From positions 211,436 through 275,435 of the forward strand of contig JAKSUV010000001.1 in NCBI GenBank assembly GCA_024408655.1: a stretch of 64,000 nucleotides of DNA, given 5' to 3'. Under the pieces are notes generated by a model. It worked only from the letters and a program-made list of their open reading frames with translations. It was not told the origin of the DNA and searched no databases. This document shows positions 9,071-18,165 of the stretch, piece by piece (the stretch's first letter is position 1; each line of letters begins with the position of its first letter). Origin of the DNA: Bacilli bacterium. GTDB lineage: Bacteria > Bacillota_I > Bacilli_A > RFN20 > CAG-826. Made by a program: the position numbers and the translations under genes.

Positions 9071-10168
9071 ATGTTGTACAAAGATTTCAAACAATTAGCC
9101 CCATATTTTCACACCATAACCTACAGTGATTACGAGGATGATTTTTATCACGAAACCACTGAACGGATTACCAAAGGTTTTGGTTGTTCGATTTTACGGA
9201 AAGGTGATCTCTTTGGTCGTAACTATGATTATTACTATACGGATATGCCAACGTTCCTCGTGAAGATGAAACGGAACCGTTGGCATTTTAAATCAATTGG
9301 TATCGCTAACCACGTTGGCTTAACCGAAGAAGAAGCTTTAAAGTACGAAGCGGATACGTCCGCGATTGATATTCACTCGATTGCCATTATCCCGAACTTT
9401 ACTATGGACGGGATTAACGAAAAAGGTGTAGCGTGCGCGATTAACATCGTTTCACTTGAAGATATTGGTGGTTTACCCACCAGCACAAATCCTGGTAAGC
9501 CACGGCTTAATATGATGTTTGTGGTGCGCTTTGTTTTAGATAACGCCGAAAGCGCAGACCACGCGGTAAGTCTACTTAACGAACTCGATTTATATTTAGT
9601 CGGGAACCGGAAATACAATGTTCACTACATGATTTCTGATCCCAATAAGACTTATGTCGTGGAAGTTTTAAATGAACATGGTCGCTTCGTTTTACGTTCA
9701 CGGGAAAAGAAGATGGATGATCAGATTATGACTAACTTCTATCTTAATATGACACCGGAAGAGGTGAAGGCAACCGGATCTCCCACCAACTATAATAACA
9801 ACGCGATTGGCGTTGAACGTTATCGCTATTTAAAAGAAAGATATTTCACTTGCACCGATTTAGAATCCTTAGCAAGTCTTCTTCATAATGTCCGTTATAG
9901 CATTGCGTATAATAATCCATATCAACCCGCTTGGCCAAGTGAAGACTTTACCCAAGTTGATATTCAAGCGGAGAATTTTGAACGTTACTACACAATCTAT
10001 CGCCAAACCCGTAACGTCCTTGATCACCATAAACGGCGGTTAGGAACTGACTTCGATGTTTGGATTACTGTTCATAGTGCGATTTATGATCTTCGCCACA
10101 AGAAAGTACATATTGTGGTGCAAGAAAACTTTAACCAGTCTTTCACTTTCTCACTCAATGATTTTTAA
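9071..10168 (+). CDS. Linear amide C-N hydrolase, choloylglycine-hydrolase-like Ntn hydrolase
   Basis: 365 residues. The Ntn-hydrolase core starts at GFGCSILRKGDLFGRNYDY: Cys39 would be the nucleophile and the Arg of the RNYD motif assists catalysis, as in bile salt hydrolases and penicillin V acylases. A typical choloylglycine hydrolase exposes Cys2 after Met removal; here about 38 residues precede the Cys, so autocatalytic trimming would be needed, or the enzyme belongs to the related C45/acyltransferase-like branch. There is no signal peptide, so it is cytosolic. It is preceded by a terminator and probably has its own promoter. Substrate unknown (bile acid amide, N-acyl amide or beta-lactam-like). 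Confidence 0.78.
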   Translation: MLYKDFKQLAPYFHTITYSDYEDDFYHETTERITKGFGCSILRKGDLFGRNYDYYYTDMPTFLVKMKRNRWHFKSIGIANHVGLTEEEALKYEADTSAIDIHSIAIIPNFTMDGINEKGVACAINIVSLEDIGGLPTSTNPGKPRLNMMFVVRFVLDNAESADHAVSLLNELDLYLVGNRKYNVHYMISDPNKTYVVEVLNEHGRFVLRSREKKMDDQIMTNFYLNMTPEEVKATGSPTNYNNNAIGVERYRYLKERYFTCTDLESLASLLHNVRYSIAYNNPYQPAWPSEDFTQVDIQAENFERYYTIYRQTRNVLDHHKRRLGTDFDVWITVHSAIYDLRHKKVHIVVQENFNQSFTFSLNDF

Positions 10169-10217
10169 TATGTTTATCAAGTTCATCTTGATAATTGAAG
10201 TCAAAACTATTCGGGAA

Positions 10218-10223
10218 TATAAT
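10218..10223 (+). promoter_or_regulatory. -10 box of cstA, very short leader
   Basis: TATAAT at 10218-10223 lies 12 bases before the cstA ATG. The predicted transcript would carry a leader of only about 5-6 bases and no Shine-Dalgarno sequence is present. Confidence 0.5.
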
Positions 10224-10235
10224 ATTTATTAAAGT

Positions 10236-12533
10236 ATGATTTCTTTGTTACTTTGTTTCCTGGTGTTATTTAGCGGATATGCGTTTTATTCCCGCTTTAT
10301 TAGCCGTGCGTTTAAACCAGATTCTAGAAAGACACCCGCCATCGCGATTAACGATGGGGTTGACTGTGTCCCGATGAGTAAGCCGCGGCTATTTTTAGTG
10401 CAACTATTAAACATCGCGGGCACCGGGCCAATCTTTGGTCCCATTATGGGTGCTTTATTTGGTCCGGTGGTGTTCCTTTGGATTATCTTTGGTACTTTAC
10501 TTGGTGGAGCGGTTCATGACTTTATGACCGGGATGATTTCTTCCCGGAATGATGGGGCTTCTATCGCTGAATTATCTGGCGCCTATGTTGGTCGTTGGCT
10601 GAAGTATTTCATGCGGGCTTTCTCCGTCGTATTACTAATTTTATGTGGCGCTGTCTTTTTATTAACACCGGCGCAGTTACTATCCACGTTAACGCCTTTA
10701 GATTATCGCTTCTGGATTATCATTATTATTCTTTATTATTTCTTAGCCACGATGCTACCAATTGACCGGATTATTGGTAAACTTTATCCGCTTTTTGGTG
10801 TTTTACTTTTATTAATGGCCTTCTGTATGTTTGTGGGTCTATTTACAAGTGGTAATGCTCAAAATATGCCAGAATTCTGGGTTGTCTTAACCCGTTCTCA
10901 TCCTGATGGCTTACCAATGTGGCCATGCATGTTTGTGACTGTCGCGTGTGGCGCCATTAGTGGCTTCCACGCCACCCAATCACCGATTGCTGCTAAGTGC
11001 TTAAAGAGCGAAAGACAGGGTCGTCAAATCTTCTATGGTGGGATGGTCGCGGAAGCGGTCATTGCCTTAATTTGGGCGGCGGTTGGCATTGCCTGTTATA
11101 CGCCTGGTGAATTATGGCATTTCTTTGAACCAGGTGGCGGTGGCGCTGGTGCGGTTGTCTTAGATTCTTCCAAAATGTTACTTGGTACCTTTGGTGGTAT
11201 CTTAGCGATTATTGGTGTTATTGTTTGCCCAATTACGAGTGGGGATACGGCTTTCCGGAGCGCACGGTTAATTGTGGCGGAGTCCTTCCATCTTGATCAA
11301 AAGAAAATCTTTAACCGTTTGATTTTAACGATTCCTGTGGTTGGCGCTGGTGTTGGTTTAGCGATTGGTTTAGGCGATAACTTTGATGTGTTATGGCGTT
11401 ATTTTGCCGCGGCGAACCAAACCTTAGCGATGATTACTTTATGGGTTGCAAGCTTCTATATGTTAAAAAAGAACCAATATAAGAATGTTGATTTATTCGT
11501 GGCAATTCCTGCGGCGTTTATGGTGGCGGGTTCAATGACTTATATTTGCGTCGCCAAGGAATGCTTTAATGCGCCACTACTAGTTGGTTATATTGTTGGT
11601 TCATGTTTAGCAGTTGCTTCTTTCATCGCTTATCTAATCTATCGTTATTTATATATTAAGAAACACGTTGAGTTAAAAGCGCGTCCTCATATGGCGAAGC
11701 ATTTAAAAGAAGAGAAAATCAAATCAGAAAAATTAATCCATGACTTTAAAATGGAACTCTTATTAAAGAAATATTATGTTGTCCAAGAAAGAGATTTCGA
11801 TAATCTGATTTTAAAAGCTTTACTCGCATATAAAAACGAATACGAATTCTTACAAGAGTTACGGGTGGCTTCAAGTGTCGAAGAGATTTTAAAGCTCCAA
11901 GAAGAAATCGTCGCCAGTAAAAAACGTGATCCCAGATGGTGGAAGCGGATTTTAAATTTCTGCTACGTGCCAGTTTTACGTCACCGTTTATTACGGAAAC
12001 GGTTCACTGCTCGCTTTAAGAAACGGAAGCCAATGAATATTGGTTTATATTATCAAACCTTTAAATATAATATGAAGTACGCGTTAAAGTATGGGGTGAT
12101 TTATACCGCTAAACGGGGTGATTGGACTAACTTTGTGACAGTCTTCCCGAATAATTTTCAACGAATTGAACATGATACTTTCTTCGCTTTACCAATGAAG
12201 AGTTACGCTTTCGCCCTTGGTAAATCATTTGAATTAACCCGGGCCATTGAATTTGATGATGTCCGGCGCTTCCATCTCCCGGATGATATTCATGAACATT
12301 ATTGGTATATTTATGAATTCGCCCGTCATGCGGATGAAAAAGTGAATAACGATTTAATGAAAGTGTTAACTGATTTTATGGACGAACATCATTTAAAACT
12401 TTACGTGGATACCCTTTATAACGCGAACCAAACTTTCTTTAAAAACTTTAACTTTGAAGCGGTTGTGAATGAGACCATTGACTACGCCCAAGTTCCTCAT
12501 ACGGTCTATATTAGAACACCGCAAAAAGGATAA
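10236..12533 (+). CDS. cstA: CstA family transporter with C-terminal GNAT-like domain
   Basis: 765 residues. Residues 1 to about 485 are a multi-pass CstA carbon-starvation transporter (peptide or pyruvate uptake in characterised relatives), with LNIAGTGPIFGPIMGALFGP and GGAVHDFMTGMISSRNDGASIAEL visible. After the last helix comes about 110 residues of charged linker and then a soluble region (about 600-765) that reads like a GNAT acetyltransferase half-fold: LYVDTLYNANQTFFKNFNFE near 721 matches the family's motif-B pattern. The acetyl-CoA loop (R/QxxGxG/A) is not visible: the equivalent stretch is RHADEKVNNDL. The fusion partner may be a regulatory domain. Start ATG 10236 follows a -10 box by 12 bases. 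Confidence 0.87.
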   Translation: MISLLLCFLVLFSGYAFYSRFISRAFKPDSRKTPAIAINDGVDCVPMSKPRLFLVQLLNIAGTGPIFGPIMGALFGPVVFLWIIFGTLLGGAVHDFMTGMISSRNDGASIAELSGAYVGRWLKYFMRAFSVVLLILCGAVFLLTPAQLLSTLTPLDYRFWIIIIILYYFLATMLPIDRIIGKLYPLFGVLLLLMAFCMFVGLFTSGNAQNMPEFWVVLTRSHPDGLPMWPCMFVTVACGAISGFHATQSPIAAKCLKSERQGRQIFYGGMVAEAVIALIWAAVGIACYTPGELWHFFEPGGGGAGAVVLDSSKMLLGTFGGILAIIGVIVCPITSGDTAFRSARLIVAESFHLDQKKIFNRLILTIPVVGAGVGLAIGLGDNFDVLWRYFAAANQTLAMITLWVASFYMLKKNQYKNVDLFVAIPAAFMVAGSMTYICVAKECFNAPLLVGYIVGSCLAVASFIAYLIYRYLYIKKHVELKARPHMAKHLKEEKIKSEKLIHDFKMELLLKKYYVVQERDFDNLILKALLAYKNEYEFLQELRVASSVEEILKLQEEIVASKKRDPRWWKRILNFCYVPVLRHRLLRKRFTARFKKRKPMNIGLYYQTFKYNMKYALKYGVIYTAKRGDWTNFVTVFPNNFQRIEHDTFFALPMKSYAFALGKSFELTRAIEFDDVRRFHLPDDIHEHYWYIYEFARHADEKVNNDLMKVLTDFMDEHHLKLYVDTLYNANQTFFKNFNFEAVVNETIDYAQVPHTVYIRTPQKG

Positions 12534-12569
12534 GCTTGTTTTATTTATAAACTATCGCCCATCACTACA

Positions 12570-12598
12570 TTGACGGGGGGGGGGATTCGTGATAGATT
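12570..12598 (+). promoter_or_regulatory. Promoter with a G10 tract in the spacer, candidate phase-variable switch
   Basis: -35 TTGACG at 12570-12575 and extended -10 TGATAGATT (hexamer TAGATT at 12593-12598) are 17 bp apart. Ten consecutive G residues (12575-12584) include the last base of the -35 box and fill the start of the spacer. The GTG start of the next gene lies exactly 6 bases after the -10. Slipped-strand changes in the G tract would alter spacer length, as in Neisseria porA. The present length is the optimal 17 bp. Confidence 0.65.
12575..12584 (+). repeat. Homopolymeric G10 tract
   Basis: Ten G in a row in an AT-rich intergenic stretch; the longest G or C run noticed in the window. 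Confidence 0.97.
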
Positions 12599-12604
12599 TA
12601 ACTT

Positions 12605-13243
12605 GTGAAAACTGTTCAAGAATGCATACAAGATTTTTTAAGTAAGATTGCTGAAGGCGTTTATGTTTTAGAATCTGAGGCCGATCTTGTTCTAAAATTT
12701 GTTGTTTTTCTAAGGGAAAATTTTAAGGATGATATAAATCGTTATGTGTTAGAGAAACCATTTTGCGAGTTGATCGACTGTAAGTGCAGCAATGAATGCC
12801 AAATCTTCAATAAGAAAAGTGGAAGAAAGCGAGCGTTAGATCTATATTATAATCATGATAAGCAAACTTGCATTTTTGAGTTCAAATATCATCGGAAAGG
12901 TAGCGTATCTACATCTACTGATGCTAGTGAAATTTTATTGGATTTAAAAAGATTAAGCTTATTGAACAAGGATGAAGAGACAAAAAAATATTTTATTTAT
13001 GTTACTGACGAGATTATGAATGATTATTTTATAAATAGGACCAGAAAAGATTATTTCGATTTCTATAATAATGGTGATGGAAAATTTATTACGGAAGTTA
13101 ATTGTTGTGAAGACAAGGCTCTAAAAAGAGTTTTTAAAGACAATAGTAAAAAGATTAGATTAAAACGCATTAAAATAAATCTTAATTCTAATAACACGAA
13201 CGATATATATTATGTGAGGGCGTATGAAGTTTTTTCGAACTAA
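12605..13243 (+). CDS. Uncharacterised protein with PD-(D/E)xK nuclease-like motif
   Basis: 212 residues, GTG start at 12605; an in-frame TAA directly upstream (12599) rules out a longer N-terminus. I do not recognise a named family. The arrangement D79-x12-E92-x-K94 (in ALDLYY...CIFEFKYH), with a glutamate-bearing helix near residue 23, resembles the PD-(D/E)xK nuclease core seen in restriction and repair enzymes. A CxCxxxC cluster lies at about 58-64. Base use is more AT-rich than in adjacent core genes, suggesting acquisition. It overlaps the lipoprotein gene by 20 bases and shares its promoter. The nuclease assignment is inference from motif spacing. Confidence 0.55.
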   Translation: MKTVQECIQDFLSKIAEGVYVLESEADLVLKFVVFLRENFKDDINRYVLEKPFCELIDCKCSNECQIFNKKSGRKRALDLYYNHDKQTCIFEFKYHRKGSVSTSTDASEILLDLKRLSLLNKDEETKKYFIYVTDEIMNDYFINRTRKDYFDFYNNGDGKFITEVNCCEDKALKRVFKDNSKKIRLKRIKINLNSNNTNDIYYVRAYEVFSN

Positions 13244-15704
13244 AACGTTTCTTACATTACTACCATTCATTGCTACTATTTTTGGTTGCAATAATTCGTT
13301 CGATGAGGGACCTTTTACAATTACTTGGCAAAATGATGATGGAACTGTATTAGAAGTTGATTATGATGTGCCACGTGGCACTACCCCTACATATGAAGGA
13401 GATACACCTAGAAAAGATCCGACGCAACAATATACATATACATTTTGTGGGTGGTCACCATCAGTTGGCGTTGCTGAAAAAGATGAAACATATGTTGCAA
13501 AATATACTTCAACATTAAACAAATGCGATGTGATATTTAATTCGGATGGTGGATCATATACCCCAGAAACACAGCATATAGATTATGGATATTATGCTAC
13601 GCCGCCTGCTCCCCCAACTAAATATTCTTTTGATTTTACTGGATGGTATGAAGAAGGCGCTACTAAACCTTTTGATTTTTCAAAAACGAAAATTATAGAT
13701 ACAGTCAGATTAAAAGCGAAGTGGAAAACCGCAGTATATTGTGTCACCTTCCATTCTAATTGTGGCAAAGATTCTAAGGCCGATGTAGAACATGGTAATA
13801 AAGTCACTCCTCCTACAATTACCAATACCGGTTATGATTTGGACGGATGGTATACAGATCCTACGTTTAGTGAAGGAAGCGAATTCGATTTTTCAACCGG
13901 AATAACTCAAAAAACTGATTTGTATGCCAAGTGGACATTAAAAGATTGCACAGTCAAATTTAACGCAGGCGAAAATGCAGTTATAACTGGCACATCGTCA
14001 GAATCTTACACTACGCCTGTATTTAAATACGGCAAAACTTGGAAAGAGCTGAATGATAAGACTGGAACAAAAACTGGATATACTTTTAAGCATTGGTCTT
14101 TAGAAAATTCAGAGACGGGCGAAGCGATATCTGAATCGTATAAACCCGAAGGCAATATAAATGTTTACGCTGTCTATACCATTAATACATATACGGTTTC
14201 ATTTGTTTCGCGTGGTGGAAATCAGATAAAAGAAAAGACAGTTAAGCATGGTGATTATATTGATGAACCCATTCCAACATATGGCAATCACGATTTCCAG
14301 GGATGGTATATAAGTGATACTTATCAAGGCAGCGCTTTTAATTTTGACACTACCCCTATAACTAGTGATTTAACGTTATATGCTAAATGGGACGAATACG
14401 ATATTACATTTGATGGGAATGGCGGATATTTTGACGATACTAAAACAACAACTTCAAAAACAATCAGCGTTGCTTGTGGTGAAACTCCGATAATTGCCAA
14501 TCCTAAACGAGATTCAACTGCAGAATTAGATTACACATTTGACGGTTGGGACAAAGAATTAGAAGTTGTATATGAACCTAATACTTACCAAGCACAATGG
14601 GAATCTAGTGATAGGGAATATACTTTTGAATTTAACGGAACGAGTTGTAGTGCTGACGGATATTCTTCAACTTATCACTACAATGACGATATCGCTTTTA
14701 CTATTACTCCTGTTGCGGGAGATTATGTTTTAAGTAAAACAATTTCGGTATCGATTGACGGAGCGGAAACCACAACTGATAAATATTCTTATGATTATAT
14801 TACCGGCGCCTTCTCAATGAAATGCATTGGCAATATATCAATAACAGTAACTGCATCACAAGACACTAATTGTACAACGTTATCCTATACAAGGAGCAAA
14901 GACGATTATAATACAGTGCAATTTGCATACGAAGGAACATTAGATCATGTTAATTGGGGCGATGGCACATATGACACAAATAGTAGCCATGTATTTTCTG
15001 AGAACAAGGATTATACCATTTATATATTTGGCAGTTTAACATCTATTGATTTTCATAAAGGGTCATCTACACTTGCTAAAGGAAATCAATACATCACTTC
15101 AATCAAGTTATCTAGTACGATTAATCATTTTAAGGTCACGAAAGGCGACCCATTTAGTAGTTTTGCGTTTATGGGTAGGTTAACATCTATAACTTTATCT
15201 AATTCAATCGAAGATAATGACGCTCAAGGTGTGTTTAGAACTACTGGTTTAACTTCAATCGTTTTGCCTATAAATGAAAAATTTACAAAAATTAATCCAG
15301 TATATTTTGCGAATTGCTCAAAGCTAAAAGAAGTGACCGTTTCTAATTACATTACCGTTTTTGATTATAGTGCTTTTGAAGGTTGCAAAACGCTTGATAC
15401 AATTTCTTTCCCATCCAATTTAACAACTATTGGGTATAGAGCGTTTTATCAGTGCACTGCATTACCAACACCCACATTGCCCAATTCGTTGACTACAATT
15501 GGCCATAACGCTTTTGAAGATTGTCAATCATTTACAGGTTCTTTAACTATCCCCGCTAGTGTTGTAAACGTTGGAAGTCAAGCGTTTATTCGTTGCGATA
15601 ATTTATTATCCATTAATGTTCCGTTCCGTGAAGGCGAAAAGCCGGCTGAGTGGGCCGATGATTGGAACGATGGATATAGCGGAACAATTAATTATTTAGA
15701 ATAA
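13224..15704 (+). CDS. Large surface lipoprotein with B repeats, PKD-like domain and BspA-type leucine-rich repeats
   Basis: 826 residues. The signal peptide ends in lipobox TIFGC (Cys22). About six InlB-type B repeats occupy residues 25-465 (for example FTGWYEEG...LKAKW, LDGWYTDP...LYAKW, FQGWYISD...LYAKW). A PKD-like segment (VNWGDGTYD) lies near 575. BspA-type LRR_5 repeats (AFEGCKTL, AFYQCTAL, AFEDCQSF) fill about 640-810. This is an adhesin-like architecture exposed outside the cell. It overlaps the upstream nuclease-like gene by 20 bases, so both depend on the G10 promoter. AT-rich codon use differs from the neighbouring hydrogenase operon. Confidence 0.8.
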   Translation: MKFFRTKTFLTLLPFIATIFGCNNSFDEGPFTITWQNDDGTVLEVDYDVPRGTTPTYEGDTPRKDPTQQYTYTFCGWSPSVGVAEKDETYVAKYTSTLNKCDVIFNSDGGSYTPETQHIDYGYYATPPAPPTKYSFDFTGWYEEGATKPFDFSKTKIIDTVRLKAKWKTAVYCVTFHSNCGKDSKADVEHGNKVTPPTITNTGYDLDGWYTDPTFSEGSEFDFSTGITQKTDLYAKWTLKDCTVKFNAGENAVITGTSSESYTTPVFKYGKTWKELNDKTGTKTGYTFKHWSLENSETGEAISESYKPEGNINVYAVYTINTYTVSFVSRGGNQIKEKTVKHGDYIDEPIPTYGNHDFQGWYISDTYQGSAFNFDTTPITSDLTLYAKWDEYDITFDGNGGYFDDTKTTTSKTISVACGETPIIANPKRDSTAELDYTFDGWDKELEVVYEPNTYQAQWESSDREYTFEFNGTSCSADGYSSTYHYNDDIAFTITPVAGDYVLSKTISVSIDGAETTTDKYSYDYITGAFSMKCIGNISITVTASQDTNCTTLSYTRSKDDYNTVQFAYEGTLDHVNWGDGTYDTNSSHVFSENKDYTIYIFGSLTSIDFHKGSSTLAKGNQYITSIKLSSTINHFKVTKGDPFSSFAFMGRLTSITLSNSIEDNDAQGVFRTTGLTSIVLPINEKFTKINPVYFANCSKLKEVTVSNYITVFDYSAFEGCKTLDTISFPSNLTTIGYRAFYQCTALPTPTLPNSLTTIGHNAFEDCQSFTGSLTIPASVVNVGSQAFIRCDNLLSINVPFREGEKPAEWADDWNDGYSGTINYLE

Positions 15705-15727
15705 TATTGATATTCATTAATTTTATA

Positions 15728-15756
15728 TTGAGAAATGACCTTTTTATTATTATAAT
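15728..15756 (+). promoter_or_regulatory. Promoter of the hydrogenase operon
   Basis: TTGAGA (15728-15733), 17-bp spacer, TATAAT (15751-15756). The -10 sits inside an 18-base AT palindrome. The leader carries GGAGG at 15778-15782, six bases before the hydC ATG. No Rex-type operator was recognised. Confidence 0.7.
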
Positions 15757-15788
15757 AATAAGGCATTAAAAATAACTGGAGGTTATGT

Positions 15789-16268
15789 ATGGCAGTTCAA
15801 AGTATTGCGAAAGAGCGCATTATTGAAATATGCGAAACTTACAAGAAGGAACCGACTCCTTTAATGATGATCTTATCCGACATCCAAAAGGAATTTGGTT
15901 ATATTCCACTTGAAGTACAAGAGATTGTGAGTGAACAAATTGGTTTACCTGTTGCCGAAATCTATGGCGTGGTGACTTTCTATTCGTTCTTCTCGCTTGA
16001 ACCAAAAGGTAAATACGTCATTGGTGTCTGCTTAGGTACCGCTTGTTACGTCAAAGGTTCACAAGCCTTAATTGATAAGGTCCTTGAAGTCTTAAAACTC
16101 CAAAAGGCGGGGCAAACTACTCCCGATGGTTTATTTACGGTTGATGCTTTACGCTGCATCGGTGCGTGCGCTTTAGCCCCCACGATGAAAATCAATGATC
16201 AAGTGTATCCCAAATTAAAAGTGAGTGATATTCCTAACATTATTAAAGAATATCAAGCGCGTGGTTAA
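15789..16268 (+). CDS. hydC: NuoE-like subunit of trimeric [FeFe] hydrogenase
   Basis: 159 residues, thioredoxin-like [2Fe-2S] protein of the NuoE/HydC/HndA family. The four cluster cysteines are in GVCLGTACYVKGS and ALRCIGACALAPTM. It is the small subunit that docks on the NuoF-like flavoprotein in NAD(P)H-linked or electron-bifurcating hydrogenases. The start is supported by GGAGG six bases upstream. The next gene follows after 14 bases, each gene having its own AGGAG, so hydC-hydB-hydA form one operon. Confidence 0.93.
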   Translation: MAVQSIAKERIIEICETYKKEPTPLMMILSDIQKEFGYIPLEVQEIVSEQIGLPVAEIYGVVTFYSFFSLEPKGKYVIGVCLGTACYVKGSQALIDKVLEVLKLQKAGQTTPDGLFTVDALRCIGACALAPTMKINDQVYPKLKVSDIPNIIKEYQARG

Positions 16269-16282
16269 TAAGGAGATTAGTT

Positions 16283-18154
16283 ATGGCCAAAATTAGAACG
16301 CAAGAAGAATTAGCAGCCCGCATTGGTAAATGCGAAAGTTGCTTAAAGGCAAAATTCACCGGTGAAGGTGGAAAACGGGCGATTGTCATCTGCGGTGGCA
16401 CAGGTTGCTTAAGTAACAAATCCGCCGAAATTAAAGCCGCGTTTGAACAAAAACTTAAAGAAAAGGGCTTAGACAAAAAGATTTCAATTAACTTTGTCGG
16501 TTGCTTTGGTTTCTGCTCTCAAGGACCATTCGTGAAAATCTTCCCCGAAGATACTTTATACCGGATGGTGAAAGTAAGTGATGTTGACCGCATTGTTGAA
16601 AATGATATTATTGGTGGCAAAGTTGTCGAAGATTTAGTCTACGTTGATCCTAACACCAAAGTAAAATATCCAAAGCAAGACGAAATTCCTTTCTACGCGA
16701 AACAAAAACGGGTAGCACTCCATGGTAGTAGTATGATTAACCCCGAAGATATCGATGAAGCGCTTGGCTATGATTCCTTTAAAGGTTTAGCCAAAGCCTT
16801 AACCATGAAACCACAAGAAGTCATCGATATGATTTTAAAATCGGGTTTACGGGGCCGCGGTGGTGCGGGCTTCCCAACTGGAAGAAAGTGGCAATTCGCT
16901 CATGACCAAGTCAATAACACGAAATATGTTGTGTGTAATGGTGATGAAGGTGACCCCGGTGCGTTTATGGACCGGAGTATGCTTGAAGCCAACCCCTTTA
17001 ACGTCATCGAAGGAATGATGATTGCGGGTTACGCGATCGGTGCGAAAGAAGGTTACTTCTATGTGCGTGCCGAATATCCAATCGCGGTTAACCGTTTAAA
17101 GATTGCGATTAAGAAATTAAACGAAGTCGGTTTATTAGGCCGCCACATTTTAGGAACTGATTTTAGCTTCCAAGCCCATATCCGTCTTGGCGCTGGTGCC
17201 TTCGTGTGTGGTGAAGAAACCGCTCTCCTTAATTCGATTGAAGGTAAAAGAGGTATGCCTCGTCCTCGTCCACCATTCCCCGCGATTAAAGGCTTATGGC
17301 AAAAACCAACCATTATTAATAACGTTGAAACCCTCGCGAACGTCCCTTATATCTTAAGAGTCGGCGCGGATGAATACGCGAAAGTTGGTACCGAAAAGAG
17401 TAAAGGTACGAAAGTGTTCGCCCTTGGTGGTAAAGTCAATAACGTTGGCTTAGTCGAAGTCCCAATGGGCTTAACCTTAAAAGAACTAGTTTATGATATC
17501 GGTGGTGGTGTCCCCAATGGTAAACAATTTAAAGCCATTCAAACCGGCGGTCCTAGCGGTGGTTGTTTAACCGTGAAGAACCTTGATACCCCAATTGATT
17601 ACGATAACTTAATCGCCCAAGGCTCCATGATGGGTAGCGGTGGTGCGATTGTCATGGACGAAGATAACTGCATGGTGAACATCGCTAAATTCTATATGGA
17701 ATTTATTACCGATGAAAGCTGTGGTAAGTGCACCCCGTGCCGTGTTGGTACTAAACGGATCTTAGAAATCTTAACCAAGATTACGAAAGGTCAAGGCACG
17801 ATGGAAGATTTAACTTACTTACAAGAGTTAGCCTTCGCGACGAAAAACGGCGCGCTTTGTGGTTTAGGTCAAACCGCGGCGAACCCAGTCTTAAGTACCA
17901 TGAAGAACTTCTATGATGAATACGTTGCGCACGTTCGTGATAAGAAGTGCCCAGCGCATGAATGTAAGGATTTAATGGAATACTACATTGATCCAGAAAA
18001 GTGCAAGAAGTGCTCGGCTTGCGCTCGTGGTTGCCCAGTGGGTGCCATTAGTGGAGTCGTTGGTAAAGAAGCGTTTAAGATTGACACCAAGAAGTGCATT
18101 AAGTGCGGGTCTTGTATCTCCACTTGTCGCTTCGGGGCCATTAGTAAACGGTAA
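16283..18154 (+). CDS. hydB: NuoF-like NADH/FMN subunit of trimeric [FeFe] hydrogenase
   Basis: 623 residues. Domains in order: N-terminal thioredoxin-like [2Fe-2S] region (cysteines near residues 12-85), NADH/FMN-binding core with GLRGRGGAGFPTGRKW near 190 and CNGDEGDPGAFMDRS near 217, SLBB/NuoF C-domain with the [4Fe-4S] motif CGKCTPCRVGTKR near 476, and a C-terminal bacterial ferredoxin with CxxCxxCxxxCP (CKKCSACARGCP, CIKCGSCISTCR). It transfers electrons between NAD(H), ferredoxin and HydA. The extra ferredoxin domain is typical of HydB/HndC and distinguishes it from complex I NuoF. Confidence 0.94.
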   Translation: MAKIRTQEELAARIGKCESCLKAKFTGEGGKRAIVICGGTGCLSNKSAEIKAAFEQKLKEKGLDKKISINFVGCFGFCSQGPFVKIFPEDTLYRMVKVSDVDRIVENDIIGGKVVEDLVYVDPNTKVKYPKQDEIPFYAKQKRVALHGSSMINPEDIDEALGYDSFKGLAKALTMKPQEVIDMILKSGLRGRGGAGFPTGRKWQFAHDQVNNTKYVVCNGDEGDPGAFMDRSMLEANPFNVIEGMMIAGYAIGAKEGYFYVRAEYPIAVNRLKIAIKKLNEVGLLGRHILGTDFSFQAHIRLGAGAFVCGEETALLNSIEGKRGMPRPRPPFPAIKGLWQKPTIINNVETLANVPYILRVGADEYAKVGTEKSKGTKVFALGGKVNNVGLVEVPMGLTLKELVYDIGGGVPNGKQFKAIQTGGPSGGCLTVKNLDTPIDYDNLIAQGSMMGSGGAIVMDEDNCMVNIAKFYMEFITDESCGKCTPCRVGTKRILEILTKITKGQGTMEDLTYLQELAFATKNGALCGLGQTAANPVLSTMKNFYDEYVAHVRDKKCPAHECKDLMEYYIDPEKCKKCSACARGCPVGAISGVVGKEAFKIDTKKCIKCGSCISTCRFGAISKR

Positions 18155-18165
18155 GGAGAATAGTT

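Noticed and set aside
13224..15704. CRISPR or tandem DNA repeats in the large lipoprotein gene
   Set aside because: The periodicity is at protein level (B repeats and leucine-rich repeats); DNA copies are not near identical and no regular spacers exist.
15740..15765. Terminator upstream of hydC
   Set aside because: The AT palindrome has no GC stem or T-tract and overlaps a well-spaced -10 box.
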